From Physella acuta (Eukaryota; Mollusca; Gastropoda; Physidae), in the NCBI RefSeq assembly GCF_028476545.1, contig NW_026731697.1, positions 1,080,001 through 1,144,000 of the forward strand: a stretch of DNA of 64,000 nucleotides, read 5' to 3'. The number at the start of each line of letters is the position of its first letter. The first letter of the stretch is position 1. The notes under the pieces were generated by a model. It was given only the letters and a program-made list of their open reading frames with translations. It made no database searches and was not told the origin of the DNA. A program made the position numbers and the translations under genes. Below, piece after piece: positions 1-55,979 of the stretch.

Positions 1-1479
1 ATAATATTATAACATCCCCTTTCATCACAACACCATTACTCTATAAATTTAGATTAAAAATAAAAGTGTTTGCTAAATTACTATTATATTACTAGTAATT
101 ATTTGTTTGACTATTTCTAGCCTTAATAAAACCGGAAGTGATTTTGTACTTAATACACAAATATTGAATTTTGGTTGGAAAATATGCTTTCTGGCAACAA
201 AAATTTGGAACCAGCTTTTCAAGCCTATTGTTTGATCTATTGAAACTATTACTACTGCCTACGTTTGACCAACACAAGTTACACTACACATGATGCATCA
301 TTGCTATTTAAAACACAACATGCGATACACATTCTTGATATGTGTATTTCAAATAATAAATTGGATTAAAATATAATCGTTGTAATAAAATGTTGATGTC
401 TCGCAAAGACACTTTGCTAGTTTTAGCATCTGAGTTCCAGTTGTAAGTTTAGCCTACCGCATGCACACCATAGCATGCGCACCAGAAAGCACAACTGCGC
501 ACATGGATGTCCCCATTGTAACCGGATGCCTGACAAAGAAATCCAACAGTTCCTACAAAATCAGAGCGCAAGTTTGTCTAAATGATAATTTACATAGGTG
601 TCTTGTTTCACAGCAGTTACTGATTTCTGTAAGTAGCCGACAAATAGAATACTTACTCCGTTCGCTGAATTGGGGTATAATTAATATAATTGTACTGATG
701 TTTTCTACTAGCTTTGTCAGTCTCATTTGTTTAAAATGCAGATAGATCTAGATCTAGACTTAGATCTAGTCTAGTATTTATATTTAACGATTAAAGTTAA
801 ACTACTGAGATATTACCACCCAAGGATAAAAAGGGCTGAGAGTATCGATGCAAGCAAAAAAAAAATTACATTCGATACTTCTTACCGGCGATCCTTCAAG
901 TTCCGATTACTGATAATGGCTGTGATTAATATTGCTTTGGGAATCAATCAACGGTCGCATGAAGTTTAATTTTAAAGTGACCTGTGTAGTTGTAGTTAAG
1001 TTCTGCAAATGGAGAAGTTCATTTGGGGTGGGGGATAGGGGGGGGGGGGCTTATCAGGGCGTGGTTCTTATTCATTAGCCTTTACCACCATGCTATTATG
1101 ATGAGTCGTGATTCTCTATTGAGTCTGTTCCTATTCTTTATTGCACGATTTAGGGTTAGGATTAGGGTTGCTACTGAGAAACTAGCGATTCGATTCCAAT
1201 TGCCCAACGAAGCTGTGCGCTACACTTACGATATTCTGTGTATGATTGTGGGTTAGGCTAAGTAGTGCGATACACTTTATCGAAACAATCACCTGATCCT
1301 AACTCTAGCCCTAATCCTAAAATTGATCTAAGCTGAATCGTAAGTATCCATAAACCTAATCTTAATCAGCGATACCGACAGAAAAGAAAACGATAGTGTT
1401 TTTTTTTCCTGTCGGCGTTAATATTAGAACCAGTTTAAGGGTTTATATTAAAATGACTTTGCTAGCTACTATTTACAGA
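1..1479. other. Non-coding DNA, probably NOL4 intron
   Basis: No exon could be supported. The stretch holds AGATCTAGATCT-type repeats near 744-772, a G run near 1029-1050, and degenerate TTAGGG-like words at 1148-1176 (TTAGGGTTAGGATTAGGGTT) with complementary CCTAATCCTAA words near 1297-1320. These are too short to be telomeric. The longest open frame (461-745) looks random. Confidence 0.5.
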
Positions 1480-2540
1480 TGCGTGTTCTATAAAAGACGG
1501 GTCACATGACCATGGGTCTATTGTTGTGATTAGGTCCTGTGTTTTATAAAAGACGGGTCACATGATCATGGGTCTATTGTTGTGATTAGGTTAAGTCTCC
1601 TATAAAAGACGGGTCACATGACCATGGGTCTATTGTTGTGATTAGGTCCAGTCTCCTATAAAAGACGGGTCACATGGACATGGGTCTATTGTTGTGATTA
1701 GGTCCAGTCTTCTATAAAAGACGGGTCACATGGACATGGGTCTATTGTGGTGATTAGGTCCAGTCTTCTATAAAAGACGGGTCACATGGACATGGGTCTA
1801 TTGTTGTGATTAGGTCCAGTCTTCTATAAAAGACGGGTCACATGACCATGGGTCTATTGTGGTGGTTAGGTCCAGTCTTCTATAAAAGACGGGTCACATG
1901 AACATGGGTCTATTGTGGTGATTAGGTCCGGTGTTTTATAAAAGACGGGTCACATGGACATGGGTCTATTGTGGTGATTAGGTTCAGTCTCCTATAAAAG
2001 ACGGGTCACATGGACATGGGTCTATTGTTGTGATTAGGTCCAGTCTTCTATAAAAGACGGGTCACATGGACATGGGTCTATTGTGGTGATTAGGTCCAGT
2101 CTTCTATAAAAGACGGGTCACATGGACATGGGTCTAATGTGGTGATTAGGTACAGTCTCCTATAAAAGACAGGTCACATGAACATGGGTCTATTGTGGTG
2201 ATTAGGTCCAGTCTTCTATAAAAGACGGGTCACATGACCATGGGTCTATTGTGGTGGTTAGGTCCAGTCTCCTATAAAAGACGGGTCACATGGACATGGT
2301 TCTATTGTGGTGATTAGGTCCAGTCTTCTATAAAAAGACGGGTCACATGATCATGGGTCGATTTTAATGATTAGGTCCGGTATAAAAAGACTGGTCACAT
2401 GATCATGGGTCTATTTTAATGATTAGGTCCGGTATAAAAAGACGGGTCACATGATCATGGGTCTATTGTTGTGATTAGGTCCAGTCTTCTATAAAAGACG
2501 GGTCACATGATTATGGGTCTATTGTTGTGACCAGGTCCTG
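1480..2540. repeat. 56-bp minisatellite, about 19 copies
   Basis: Unit of 56 bp with the fixed core TATAAAAGACGGGTCACATG, followed by ATGGGTCTATTG and GATTAGGTCCAG. Copies start near 1488, 1545, 1601, 1657 and so on. In 11 of 19 copies the core reads TCACATGA; in 8 it reads TCACATGG. The last few copies (2330-2460) are shortened. Each unit carries a TATA-like word and an E-box. Confidence 0.95.
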
Positions 2541-3471
2541 ATGGAACTCAGACCCAGGCTACCATTAAGCCCCGGTCGCTGTTTGCTGCGGCTCGGCTAA
2601 ACTTTTAATAATCTTACTCGCTTCCAGTTGGGGGCTAAATAACGGTTAATTCCTTTGACAAGAACAAGAATTGATAAGCCGTTTAACACCAACGATAAGA
2701 TCTTTATCTGAAGACATATTGGGGGGGGGGGGGGGGAAAGAGGGACTGGTAACGGCTAGTCTGTTTTATGGAAGTTGTTTTTCTTTTTTTTTGTTTCACT
2801 CTTAGCTGTACTGTATCGAATCGCATGTGAATACCGTGGCGATAACGATACTGTAATGCTAATGGTTGGGTCAAGAGTATCGCAATATTAACCGTCTAAA
2901 TATCGACAGGACAATACAGTATCGTATAGACGTTTTGGTTGCTATCAGTATCGCCATTAGGGTCAATGATACAGGTCAGGATTAGAGTTAAGACTAAGTC
3001 AGAGAAGAGTGGCTAGCAAAATATACCCACGTCCTGTCCACATTTAATAAGTACTTTATGATTTTATAGTATGGCTAACCGACATATACCCTCATTAAAT
3101 CATTGAAAAAAAAACTCCTGTTTAAAGCCCTAATGCGTAGCTCCACTGCTGTGAGATTTGTCTCCCCTTTTTATAAAATCCCTTCCTACAGCCCAGCGTG
3201 AGCAGTGCCCCCCCCCCCACTGTACTCACACTACCTGCCCCGCACCCCGCACGATTAATGGCCCTGGTCAGCTGTCCCCCACCCCCACCCCCCAACATTG
3301 ATGTCCTGCGTCTAAGCGCGGGTCACCTCTGGACACAATCGCCTTAGGAGGTTCTAAAAGCCGATTAGTCTCCAAGTCAATACAACCCCTAGTGGCCAGG
3401 AGCACACTCCTCCCCCCTCCCAGACCCCTCCCCCACCCCTCCACAGTGGCCCCACTTAACCTGCGGGTGTC
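2541..3471. other. Non-coding DNA between arrays
   Basis: Contains a 15-base G run near 2716, a cluster of TATCG/CGATA words (2815-2970) and C-rich low-complexity DNA (3205-3440). No gene was recognised. Confidence 0.5.
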
Positions 3472-3822
3472 CAACATCACCTCGATCTTAACGGCTAAAT
3501 CAGCTACAAGATGGCCAGTACAACATCACCTCGATCTTAACGGTTAAATCAGCTACAAGATGGCCAATACAACATCACCTCGATCTTAACGGCTAAATCA
3601 GCGACAAGATGGCCAATACAACATCACCTCGATCTTAACGGCTAAATCAGCTACAAGATGGCCAGTACAACATCACCTCGATCTTAACGGCTAAATCAGC
3701 TACAAGATGGCTAATACAACATCACCTCGATCTTAACGGCTAAATCAGCTACAAGATGGCCAATACAACATCACCTCGATCTTAACGGCTAAATCTTGTA
3801 CAAGATGGCCAATACAACATCA
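3472..3822. repeat. 49-bp minisatellite, about 7 copies
   Basis: The unit contains CATCACCTCGATCTTAACGG and AAATCAGCTACAAGATGGCC. Copies start at 3472, 3521, 3570 and so on, with few substitutions. The array runs almost directly into the next, which shares AATACA...CATCAC words. Confidence 0.95.
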
Positions 3823-3845
3823 TATAGTCATGGCATGATGATTTT

Positions 3846-4010
3846 TCCACCCAATACATCACGATGTTCCCACCCAATACATCACGATGTTCCCGCCCAA
3901 TACATCACGATGTTCCCACCCAACAATATATCACGATGTTCCCACCCAATACATCACGATGTTCCCACTCAATACATCACGATGTTCCCACACAACAATA
4001 CATCATGATG
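3846..4010. repeat. 23-bp minisatellite, about 7 copies
   Basis: The unit contains AATACATCACGATGTTCCCA. Spacing is 23 bp with small insertions (an extra CAA in some copies). It ends about 280 bp before NOL4 exon 1 of the window. Confidence 0.92.
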
Positions 4011-4292
4011 TTAATACATCAGTGTTCACCATTGGCAGTGTAAAGAATGTGTTAATAATGTCACCTTTTATCTCGTTAACTTTTAACTAGCCTGGAACTA
4101 ACCCACCCTATAAAATCTAGAACTGCCGCTTGGTCCCTAGATTCGAGGACAGAATGTCTCACACTTTACACCTATAGGATGGTAGGGGGTGGGGAATGGG
4201 CGCCCGGCTGATATCTGCATGGTCATTGTCCAATCTTTGACTTACTTGTACATGACCTTACCTTTGACCTAACCCTTGACCTTCTCTTGCAG

Positions 4293-47841
<43,549 letters not shown>

Positions 47842-48276
47842 GCAGGCCTCTTCTGATTGGCTGGCTATTTTTACACGATATTTCACACACAAAAATCAAG
47901 GCATCAGTTGAGAAAAAGGTTCCAGTACTATGTGTGAATTAAAAAGTAAAAGCTCAACAGAGATAGGAAGTGATGAGCTCATTTCACACAGCCCTGGGGA
48001 TTCTGGTGTGTGTAAGATGTGTGAGGGACCCACACAGCAAGTCAAAGAGAATTGATTACGATTTGTGTAATGGTTTAATTATATATCATCACCTCATTCC
48101 TACTGCTCAGACAATATTTACCTTGTTTTTTCATCATGTCAAATATTTCTGTCTGTCAGTTGACACAGAGATCTGACACAAAATGATCTAATGACAATTT
48201 GAGCTAAAAGATTTTTTTGTTTTTTATTGACTGGGTCAGTTGTTTGACAAAAAACATTGTGCCAGCTGAGTTGAGA

Positions 48277-48598
48277 ATCTGATGTTTCTAATTGGAATCT
48301 GATGTTTTTGGTGGGAATCTGATGTTTTGGCGGGAATCTGATGTTTTTGATGGGAATCTGATGTTTTGATGGGAATCTGATGGGTTTTTTATGGGAATCT
48401 GATGTTTGATGTGAATCTGATGTTTTTGATGGGAATCTGATGTTTGATGGGAATCTGATGTTTTGGATGGAATCTGATGTTTTGATGGGAATCTGATGTT
48501 TTGATGTAAATCTGATGTTTTTGATTGGAATCTGATGTTTTGATGTAAATCTGATGTTTTTGATTGGAATCTGATGTTTTGATGGGAATCTGATGTTT
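48277..48598. repeat. GGGAATCTGATGTTTTGAT minisatellite in the probable 3' UTR
   Basis: About 17 units of 16-20 bp with GAATCTGATGTTT always kept, plus a 39-bp higher-order form containing GATGTAAATCTGATG at the right. It is the only large minisatellite after the stop codon. Confidence 0.93.
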
Positions 48599-51551
48599 CC
48601 ACAACATCCCTGTAAAGTGATGAATGTGTAAACCACAAATATGGTTGATTGTCATGATATCACATATTTGCTCAAAGTTGATTTATATTTTTAATCAGAT
48701 ATTATTAAGTAATTAAACTTGATCATTTTAAAAGTTGACTTGATGATGGCCGTTTGATATAAAGTCTTGATGAGTCATGAATGATTCATCTGTAATTCAT
48801 TGTATAATCTCAAATTATTTTATATAACTATCAGAAATAATTTAAAATTTAATTGTTTAGAAATCAGTTCTCTTTTGATAATGAAGTAATTTTTGTTGTA
48901 ATTTTTCAAATGATTGAAGATTGTGTGTCCAATCAAGGACACAATCAAAGCTATGCCTTCTTTGTATAATGAACAGAATTTTCTAATGCCGTTTGTATTG
49001 TTGATCACCTTGATGATTTACAATGGAGCCAGCTGGTCTTCTGTATTAGTACAGCATGTCTTGTGATGGTTTAGTCTTATTTCAGTTTTTATTGTTGCCA
49101 AAGAGAGGTGGGTCTATTGAATTGATACCATGAAATTATGGTCCATGTTTGTTTCTGTTGTTCTGGCTGCATAGGTCCCTTGTGTACATTACAAAAATAT
49201 GGGTATGAGTTGTGCAAATAGTTGTATTCCACATGTGTACACTACTATCATTATGTGCGCAGAAATATTTTGTACAAAGTATGATATGTATGTATATGTA
49301 TGTCTGATTACCCTACAGCCCATGAGAAATTTGTAAAGAATACATGTGGAATTATTTATTGATACCTGTTTGTACAATAGAGAATTTGTTATGATAAATA
49401 TTTTTCTTTTTATTTTCATTGCCTTTATCGTGGGTTGTGCAATACAGAAGAAGCCTTTCCATCATTAGTATTTTAATATAATTATTCTTATAATGAAGTT
49501 ATTATTGATTGTTATGTTTATATTATTCTCATTATTACATCATTCTTGAGGTTTCTGTGTTGTATCATTTCTTGTTGTTATAGTGAGAGTTGATTTTTGC
49601 TTTGTGTATAACAACTGTAAAGATGAAGAAAAATATGTACAGTTACGTCCCTTTGATTGTCTGTATGCCCATAGAGGTGGTTGAAAAAGAGAATATTTAC
49701 AGTCTCAATCAATGTATTGGTCTGGTACATCTCAATCAACTTATTGTTCTAGTAAATTAAAGTTAGAACACAGGAAGCAAAGGTTTATAATTAATTTTTG
49801 TTTCCATTTAAAAATTCTACTTGTTACATTCGTTAAAAAAAATAAAACATTACCAGTATATATATTTTTTCATGAAATCAATTCTTAAATTATTTTTCCA
49901 AATTTTCCTGTTGTGTTAAATACATTCCTATTTTAGTTTTCAAATTGTTTGAAGGTGCCAGCTTTTTGGTACACTTGGATAAGACAATCCAGAATTTTGT
50001 TTTAAAATTGTTTTGTATGATTTTTGTTTTCCAATTGCTCAACTGATTTTCAGAAATCCCATTTTATCAATGTGACAAATGTGTTATGCTTAACTATTTC
50101 AAGCATAACATTGCAAAGTTGTCTTGTTTAACCAGAACTGATTTAGGTAGTATTTTAGTTGATTAACTGTTAAGTAATTAAGTTGTAAATCCCCTTGTTC
50201 TGAGGAATTGTTTTAAATTTATTTTAAAAAGTATCTAAATTAAATAAAATAATTTTTTTTTTAAACTGTGAATACTTATAAAAAATACTGAGTCCAAAAG
50301 TATAAGAGAAAGAATTTAAAAAACTAATTTACAATAATTGTTTCTCAAGGGAACCATTAGGTGAGGTAAAATGCTACTGTTAAGAGTTAAGATAATATTT
50401 TTCCCATATCTGCTTAGCTGGTTAATTAAAAAGTTAAATTATATTGTTTCGCTGATGACCTTGCGATGGGTTATTTATTTTAAGATTTGTACCTCAAGGA
50501 AATCCTGACTCTACTGATTGTTGTTTCGTATAAATCTATGTATGGCTTTCAGCTTCCTCTCCCACTTGGATTTGATCCTGGGCCCTTCCTTGTATATAAA
50601 GTTTGTGTGGTGACATTGCTCCCAAGAATATCTTTTGTTTACATTTTGTGTCTGGGCTATTGGGAATACAAATTGTTGTTTATCCTGGATCTTGCCTTTG
50701 ATATAGTTTTACAGGGCCATTTTTTGTTCTAGTCAGGCTCTGTTGCTCTCCCTTGTGTAGTGTGTCAGCAACACATCTGTTTGTTTACAGTCTTTGTGTC
50801 ATACAAAAACCATTCAGCTGTTTCTGAATTCTTTAATCTGTATCAGGTTAATTTTAATCCATGGTTTTCAGGAAATGTGAGATTTGATAATTTTTTTAAT
50901 TTCATTTTTTATTTTATTTTTTTATAAAATAAAAAGCATAGAAATTGCAAAACATAACTTTCTGCTGTATTTAATTTTTTTTTCAGTCTAAAGCCTTGAT
51001 GCTTATGACAGTATTACAGTACCTAGTCACAGTTAAGAGCTTAGAATTTTGTGGTTGGGAAAAAATATTTGTTTCAGTAAAAACTAAAGCCAATAGCATT
51101 TTTATATTGCCTGAGAATGAACTCAATGTAGCAACCACATTAGACAAACAACATCACCAGTAGGCTATGAATATAGGCTACTAGGTTACCTTATATATAG
51201 ACATGTGTAATAAAGTTAGACTAATTAAATATATGGCTGTAAAATGTGCTCTTGATTATGGTAATATAATGAAATATTTTATCTTAAATAGAATTTCAGA
51301 ATAAAGCTATACATAATTTAAAATATGTCTTTCCTGAAAACTTGGAAGTTTAAAAAATGTCTAATGTATTCCAAGTCAGACTTTAGTCGGCAGATAAACT
51401 TTGGCATGAAACTTGCATTGTTTTAAATCAATTTTGAATATCAGATTTTGTATAAATTAATCAGAGAGTTTGCTGATAGTCTCAAACAATAAATTGATAT
51501 ATTTGGATATATGTATAATTTAAAAATACAAATATATTATAAGCTGTTAGA

Positions 51552-51553
<2 letters not shown>

Positions 51554-51627
<74 letters not shown>
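51554..51627. repeat. (AT)n-(GT)n microsatellite
   Basis: About 63 bp AT followed by short GT. Confidence 0.97.
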
Positions 51628-51628
<1 letters not shown>

Positions 51629-52261
51629 ATAAATTTAGTATCTGATTAGGCATGCAGCAGTGGTGAAAAAAATTTATAACATAAATTTTGTAAGTGTTGA
51701 TCTTAAGCCCTACTCTCATTTTTTTTATACTAGTCTTTTTTTATTTATTGAAAAAAAATATGAATTTCAATTGAGTTTTTTTTAACAGATAGCGAAATAT
51801 TTTTGTCAACATTTAAATTTGTTTTCAATTTTTTCTTATTTCCCTTTAACCAGTTTCTATTGTAGCAGATGTGAAAACCATTTTTTGTTTATGATTTCGC
51901 CATGCCAGGAAGTGACGTGGCCCCGCTCAGAAATTCTGGTCAGTGATCTGTTCTTATCGTCTGCTCCATTTCACTGGAAATGGAACTTGATACATTTCGT
52001 TTATCATTTTTTTAAATCAATGTTTCATATTATATTTCTATGATAAAAAAGAATAAAGCATATATGTATTAAATCTTGTGTCTTCTGGTGTTTGGAATAT
52101 TCCATGTATCGCTAGTCTGGTATCTGGGTATTCTTATCATTAGCCGTATTGTCTCCTTATTCTATATGGGGTCAACAATGAATAGCGTATTGTAGGTCTA
52201 CCTTGTTTACTATAAGGGGGGGGGGGGGTCTGACAATGTTTTGAAGGCCCATTATTTCAAC

Positions 52262-52336
52262 GACTGAGCATAGTGCTGACAATACTCTTCATATGCCGAG
52301 GTCATAGAAACCAGACGAACTCTACTTCACCTGGCC
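52262..52336 (+). mobile_element. SINE tail fragment
   Basis: GCCGAGGTCATAGAAACCAG followed by ACGAACTCTACTTCACCTGG matches, in opposite orientation, the tail of the SINE at 53934-54131. No tRNA-like head is seen here. Confidence 0.5.
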
Positions 52337-52511
52337 TTTGTCAGTTTGAATCGTTACTTTACTTACCGTTGTTAAAATGTATACATTTATCAGTGGAGTC
52401 ATGTTCGCTGTGTAGTAAGTTAGCGCTACTTAAATGGATGGTAGCCAAACATTTCTTGATGTCGTTTATGTGCAACTAATGATACTAAAAACCATATGGT
52501 TATTGTTATAC

Positions 52512-52656
52512 TTTGATCTCTCTAGGGTGAGTCAGGTACCCATCAGAGCTGGATGGACTCAGGAACGTCTTACTGACTCAAGCACTTGAACCTGGATTCA
52601 AACTCGAGACTTTTGGTTAAGCAGTTGTATGTTCTACCATTCAATCACACCGTCCC
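52512..52656 (-). mobile_element. tRNA-derived SINE
   Basis: Read on the - strand from 52656: GGGACGGTGTGATTGAATGG, then a tRNA-like stem region, then GAGTTTGAATCC, a Pol III B-box-like sequence (consensus GGTTCGANTCC). The body continues to GGGTACCTGACTCACCC near 52525. The head resembles that of the copy at 54131. Confidence 0.6.
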
Positions 52657-52687
52657 TTGCTTGATACTAGTCATCAGATTTCATTAA

Positions 52688-52962
52688 TCATACCTACATT
52701 TTCTAAACGTCTTACTTAATTTGAGAATTAAATCCAACCATCAAAAATTTCTTGAAACGGCTCTTGATACAGATGGCAAAGATCCTATAGCTGATGACAC
52801 TCGGCGCATCCAGAAAAAGACACAAGATAAGTTCAACTTTTTAGTTTACTGCTTGGAAAATTACCTGGCTTAAAAAGTAAAATGGTCAATAGTCAACAGG
52901 TTCGAGCTGATTTAGTTCATGCCCAGAGACGCCAGGAATCGGTTCTTCAGCTGACTAAATAA
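52688..52962 (+). pseudogene. Unidentified decayed coding-like fragment
   Basis: A 61-codon open stretch (52688-52873) reads in part NHQKFLETALDTDGKDPIAD, then DTRRIQKKTQDKF, with a normal amino-acid mix rather than repeat translation. A second coding-like stretch in another frame overlaps its end and closes at 52962. This looks like a remnant of a gene or transposon protein with at least one break. I do not recognise the family. No splice sites or start were found. Confidence 0.25.
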
Positions 52963-53143
52963 TTCTATAAACAACTTACAGAGTTATCAAACACTTTTAA
53001 TATAACAACTAGCCTAATGTAATAGACACTTAAATTCACTTACATATTGCACTTACATAATGTAACCTAGACCTGTTTGTAAGCACTTACAATTAATAAT
53101 TTAATACCGAACACTTACACATTTATAAAATACGAGCCGACCC

Positions 53144-53162
53144 GCGGCGTATCATACGCCGC
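53144..53162. repeat. Perfect 19-bp palindrome, possible Helitron-type end
   Basis: GCGGCGTATCATACGCCGC is a perfect inverted repeat with a one-base centre, preceded by CGAGCCGACCC and followed by TAAT. GC-rich hairpins just before CTAA-like ends are seen at Helitron 3' termini, here followed by T. The other end was not found, so the element call is weak. Confidence 0.35.
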
Positions 53163-53933
53163 TAATTAGTTGTTTTGTTTTCTACTTTTCATTAATTCAT
53201 AAATTGTGAATTCGACAGTACCCATGCTGCCACTGAAAATATTTGCTTTAAAATACTATCAGTTGGTCGTTAAGGACGATAACCCCCCCCCCCCCCCGCC
53301 CCACACCCTCATTTCCCCCAACCCCTACCCTACCCCCCCCCCCCCCCGTGAAAGCAGCCTCCTCTTAATTACCTCCCCTATGTTTAAAATAGTTTCAAAC
53401 TAAATTATCTGCCCCTAATAGGCGTCACTAAACCCGGCTGTACGATTGTAAACATTTAGCGTGAACCACAACTCACCAGACCATGTGGGGGTGGGGGAGG
53501 TTGATTTATGCCTAGTAAAGAAGAGATGGGACTGCAAGGCGCGCTTACAACTTGTTTTCTGGGGTCTCCAAGAAGAGAATTATATATAGAGATAATAAGT
53601 CAAAATAATAAGTTAACATTAAAATCAATTAACTTTATGTTTTCATTAATTCAATAACGGTGAGGTGATCCCAGAGGTTCGCTATCATTGATCAAATTGA
53701 TACTTTTATTACAATATTTGACCATTCTTCAAATGGTTATTGCTCTATTAAATGACGATTAATTCGCATTATTCCGCCCCTATCCTAACGCTGTCTAGTT
53801 CTAACATATTGTTGTCTATGATTATCATCATACTGATTGTAGTTCTAGATATGTGTAATACACATTTTGCTACCACTACTTTTTTGCTATCATTGCTTGT
53901 CATAATCATTTCCAGTTTGAGCACAAGACACAC
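53163..53933. other. Intergenic DNA with two long C runs
   Basis: C runs at 53283-53297 and 53334-53347; the rest is AT-rich and without a recognised feature. Confidence 0.45.
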
Positions 53934-54131
53934 GAGGCAGATGAAGTAGAGTTCATCTGTTTCATTGCACTCGGCATACTAGGGAATACTATGGTTAGAA
54001 CTATGCCGAGCCGCCTTTGTTTCTCTAACGTGAGTTGCTAATCAGGGACGTTCTATTGATTAGAACTCGTATTCGAACTCGAGACTTTCAGGTTAGCAGT
54101 CTAACGCTCTACTGCTATGCCACGCCATCCC
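53934..54131 (-). mobile_element. tRNA-derived SINE, nearly full length
   Basis: On the - strand it starts GGGATGGCGTGGCATAGCAG with an A-box-like region, has GAGTTCGAATACGAG as B box, a body with ATGCCGAG words and ends GATGAACTCTACTTCATCTG. The tail matches 52262-52336 (+), 26297-26313 (+) and 61798-61825 (-), which defines a local SINE family. Confidence 0.7.
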
Positions 54132-55825
54132 TAACTATTACTGTTATTGGTCTTAAATGTCTTATTTTAGGGCATTTTAAAACTAGTGAGCGTATTTTTT
54201 TTTTCCTGCTTTATTGTCTTTTATTGAATTTACAAGCAAACTTTTAATACCAGTCTGACCAAAAAAGGTGTTTAAAACTAAATTTCTCATTTAAAAAAAC
54301 AACAACTAAAGAAACATAAACTATAGCAACAAGTATGTAATCCGGTTTTACATGAAGGTTAGGCCCAAAATAGCCTGGAGTTGTTTTTTTTTTTTTAAAT
54401 ATTTTAAGTTATTATCTATTAGGGCTGAGTAAAGAAACATTTTAGAAAATTGTATAGAACATAAATATAGAGACGACTGATATCAGCCCATGATAAATAG
54501 CCTGTATGACAGTACTGCTACAAGAAGTCGGTGTGTAACTAAACTACATATAACCACGGAATGTCGGGTGGAGTTGTGTGGGCGGGCGGGTGTGGGTGGG
54601 GTGTGATAAAGTCTAACGAGTTTCAAAGGGCCTTAACCGCAGTTAGTCATTAATTCAATATTGACTGGATGTAACATGGCGTCATACAGCACCGCTAGTT
54701 TGGCAGCCGGGAGGAAAATGAAATCATTGTGCACATCGCGATCTTTACTTACAGAGTAGGTATTTGTTTGATAATCAAATATGCTAACTCACGTGTTGAA
54801 TTTTTACTTATATAAATATGTAATATAATGTAATCAATGGAACGGTATTGAGGTAATTCTAAAAGTAGAACTGGATGTAATGACGCCATAAGCGTGTACC
54901 CACCTTCAAGTTGTAAGTGATATTAGAAGTTCTGGATTATCTTTCATAGCCTTCATGTTTATGTGGTATAGATTTTTTTTTTCATGGTATTAATTAATTT
55001 TTGAAGAGTAATTCTTTTTCTATGTTCGACAATGATTTTTTTTTAAAGTTTTTATTTATTAGTAATATTTTAAGATCATTTTAGGTGTTTAGAATTAGGC
55101 TTATGATAAAACTTGAGCTAGATATAAGGTTAGGGTTGACATTACCAAGTTACTTTACTAATATTAAACTAAGTTGCTCTCTACTAATTGAAACCCAACA
55201 CCGCCGCTTTGAGAAAAAATTCATCAATGTAACATAATTGGCGGCTGGTTTGTGCTGGTTGGTGTTGTAGATTCTGTGATACAAGCTAGCCATTGAATCT
55301 TAAGGGCTATCGGCGGGGCTAAGTAAAAACTTATATTATAAATATCGCATTTTATAATCTGAGAAACTCAAGAAAGATCATGTTTTAAAAATACTTGATA
55401 ACACACAACTACTGAAGCATCCGGCACATGTTCCATAAATAGTAAACCACACGACACTGTCATTGGTTGTTATTCTGCTCAGCTGTTGGAGCCAGATATA
55501 GATATACACACCATTAAATGAACTGAAACAGAACGTCAGGTCCTAGAATATCGACTAACTGTCAGTATATTTGTTATTCCATTGTTACCCGCTGATCTTG
55601 TTAATTAACTGTACAGAATGGCAATCGTCTTCCACCAAGGTTTCGATCCCTGGACCACGATAGTCCACGACGAGATGCAGTTGATGAAAACAACACGCAG
55701 ACGATCGATTTTCTCGTTTAATCAATCAATCAATCGATCGTACCACGGACCCAATTTATCGTAACAGCACTGATGCTGATCTGAAGAAATGTTAACTAAA
55801 GCTTTTTTTTTAAGTATATACTTAT
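54132..55825. other. Intergenic DNA, AT-rich, no gene recognised
   Basis: Mostly complex AT-rich sequence with T runs. No credible open frame or repeat array. Confidence 0.45.
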
Positions 55826-55979
55826 ACCTCCCCTGCCCTTCAGGGAGGGCCGCCCTTATCAGGCCCCTCCTTCTACCTCCCCTGCCCTTCAGGGAGGGCC
55901 GCCCTTATCAGGCCCCTCCTTCTACCTCCCCTGCCCTTCAGGGAGGGCCGCCCTTATCAGGCCCCTCCTTGTACCTCCA
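55826..55979. repeat. 49-bp tandem repeat, 3 near-identical copies
   Basis: Unit TACCTCCCCTGCCCTTCAGG, GAGGGCCGCCCTTATCAGGC, CCCTCCTTC. CTGCCCTTCAGGGAGGGC contains a short inverted repeat. Confidence 0.96.

Larger units (their letters stand above)
47842..52057 (+). other. Probable long 3' UTR of the NOL4 gene
   Basis: About 4.2 kb of AT-rich DNA follows the stop codon with no credible exon and no large minisatellite except the array at 48277-48598. Possible poly(A) signals AATAAA are at 49841, 50243, 50928, 51209, 51300 and 52052. A short (TA)n(TG)n tract lies at 51554-51627. The contrast with the repeat-filled introns suggests mature mRNA, but the true end cannot be read from sequence. A translation of 50487-50732 is open for 81 codons but looks like chance. 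Confidence 0.5.

Noticed and set aside
1148-1320. Telomere-like TTAGGG words
   Set aside because: Only two or three degenerate units on each strand; no array.
50487-50732. 81-codon hydrophobic frame in the NOL4 3' UTR
   Set aside because: No homology or conserved motif; T-rich DNA gives hydrophobic codons by chance.
54020-54131. A genuine tRNA gene on the - strand
   Set aside because: A- and B-box-like parts are present but the acceptor and anticodon stems do not pair well, and the sequence continues into a shared SINE body.
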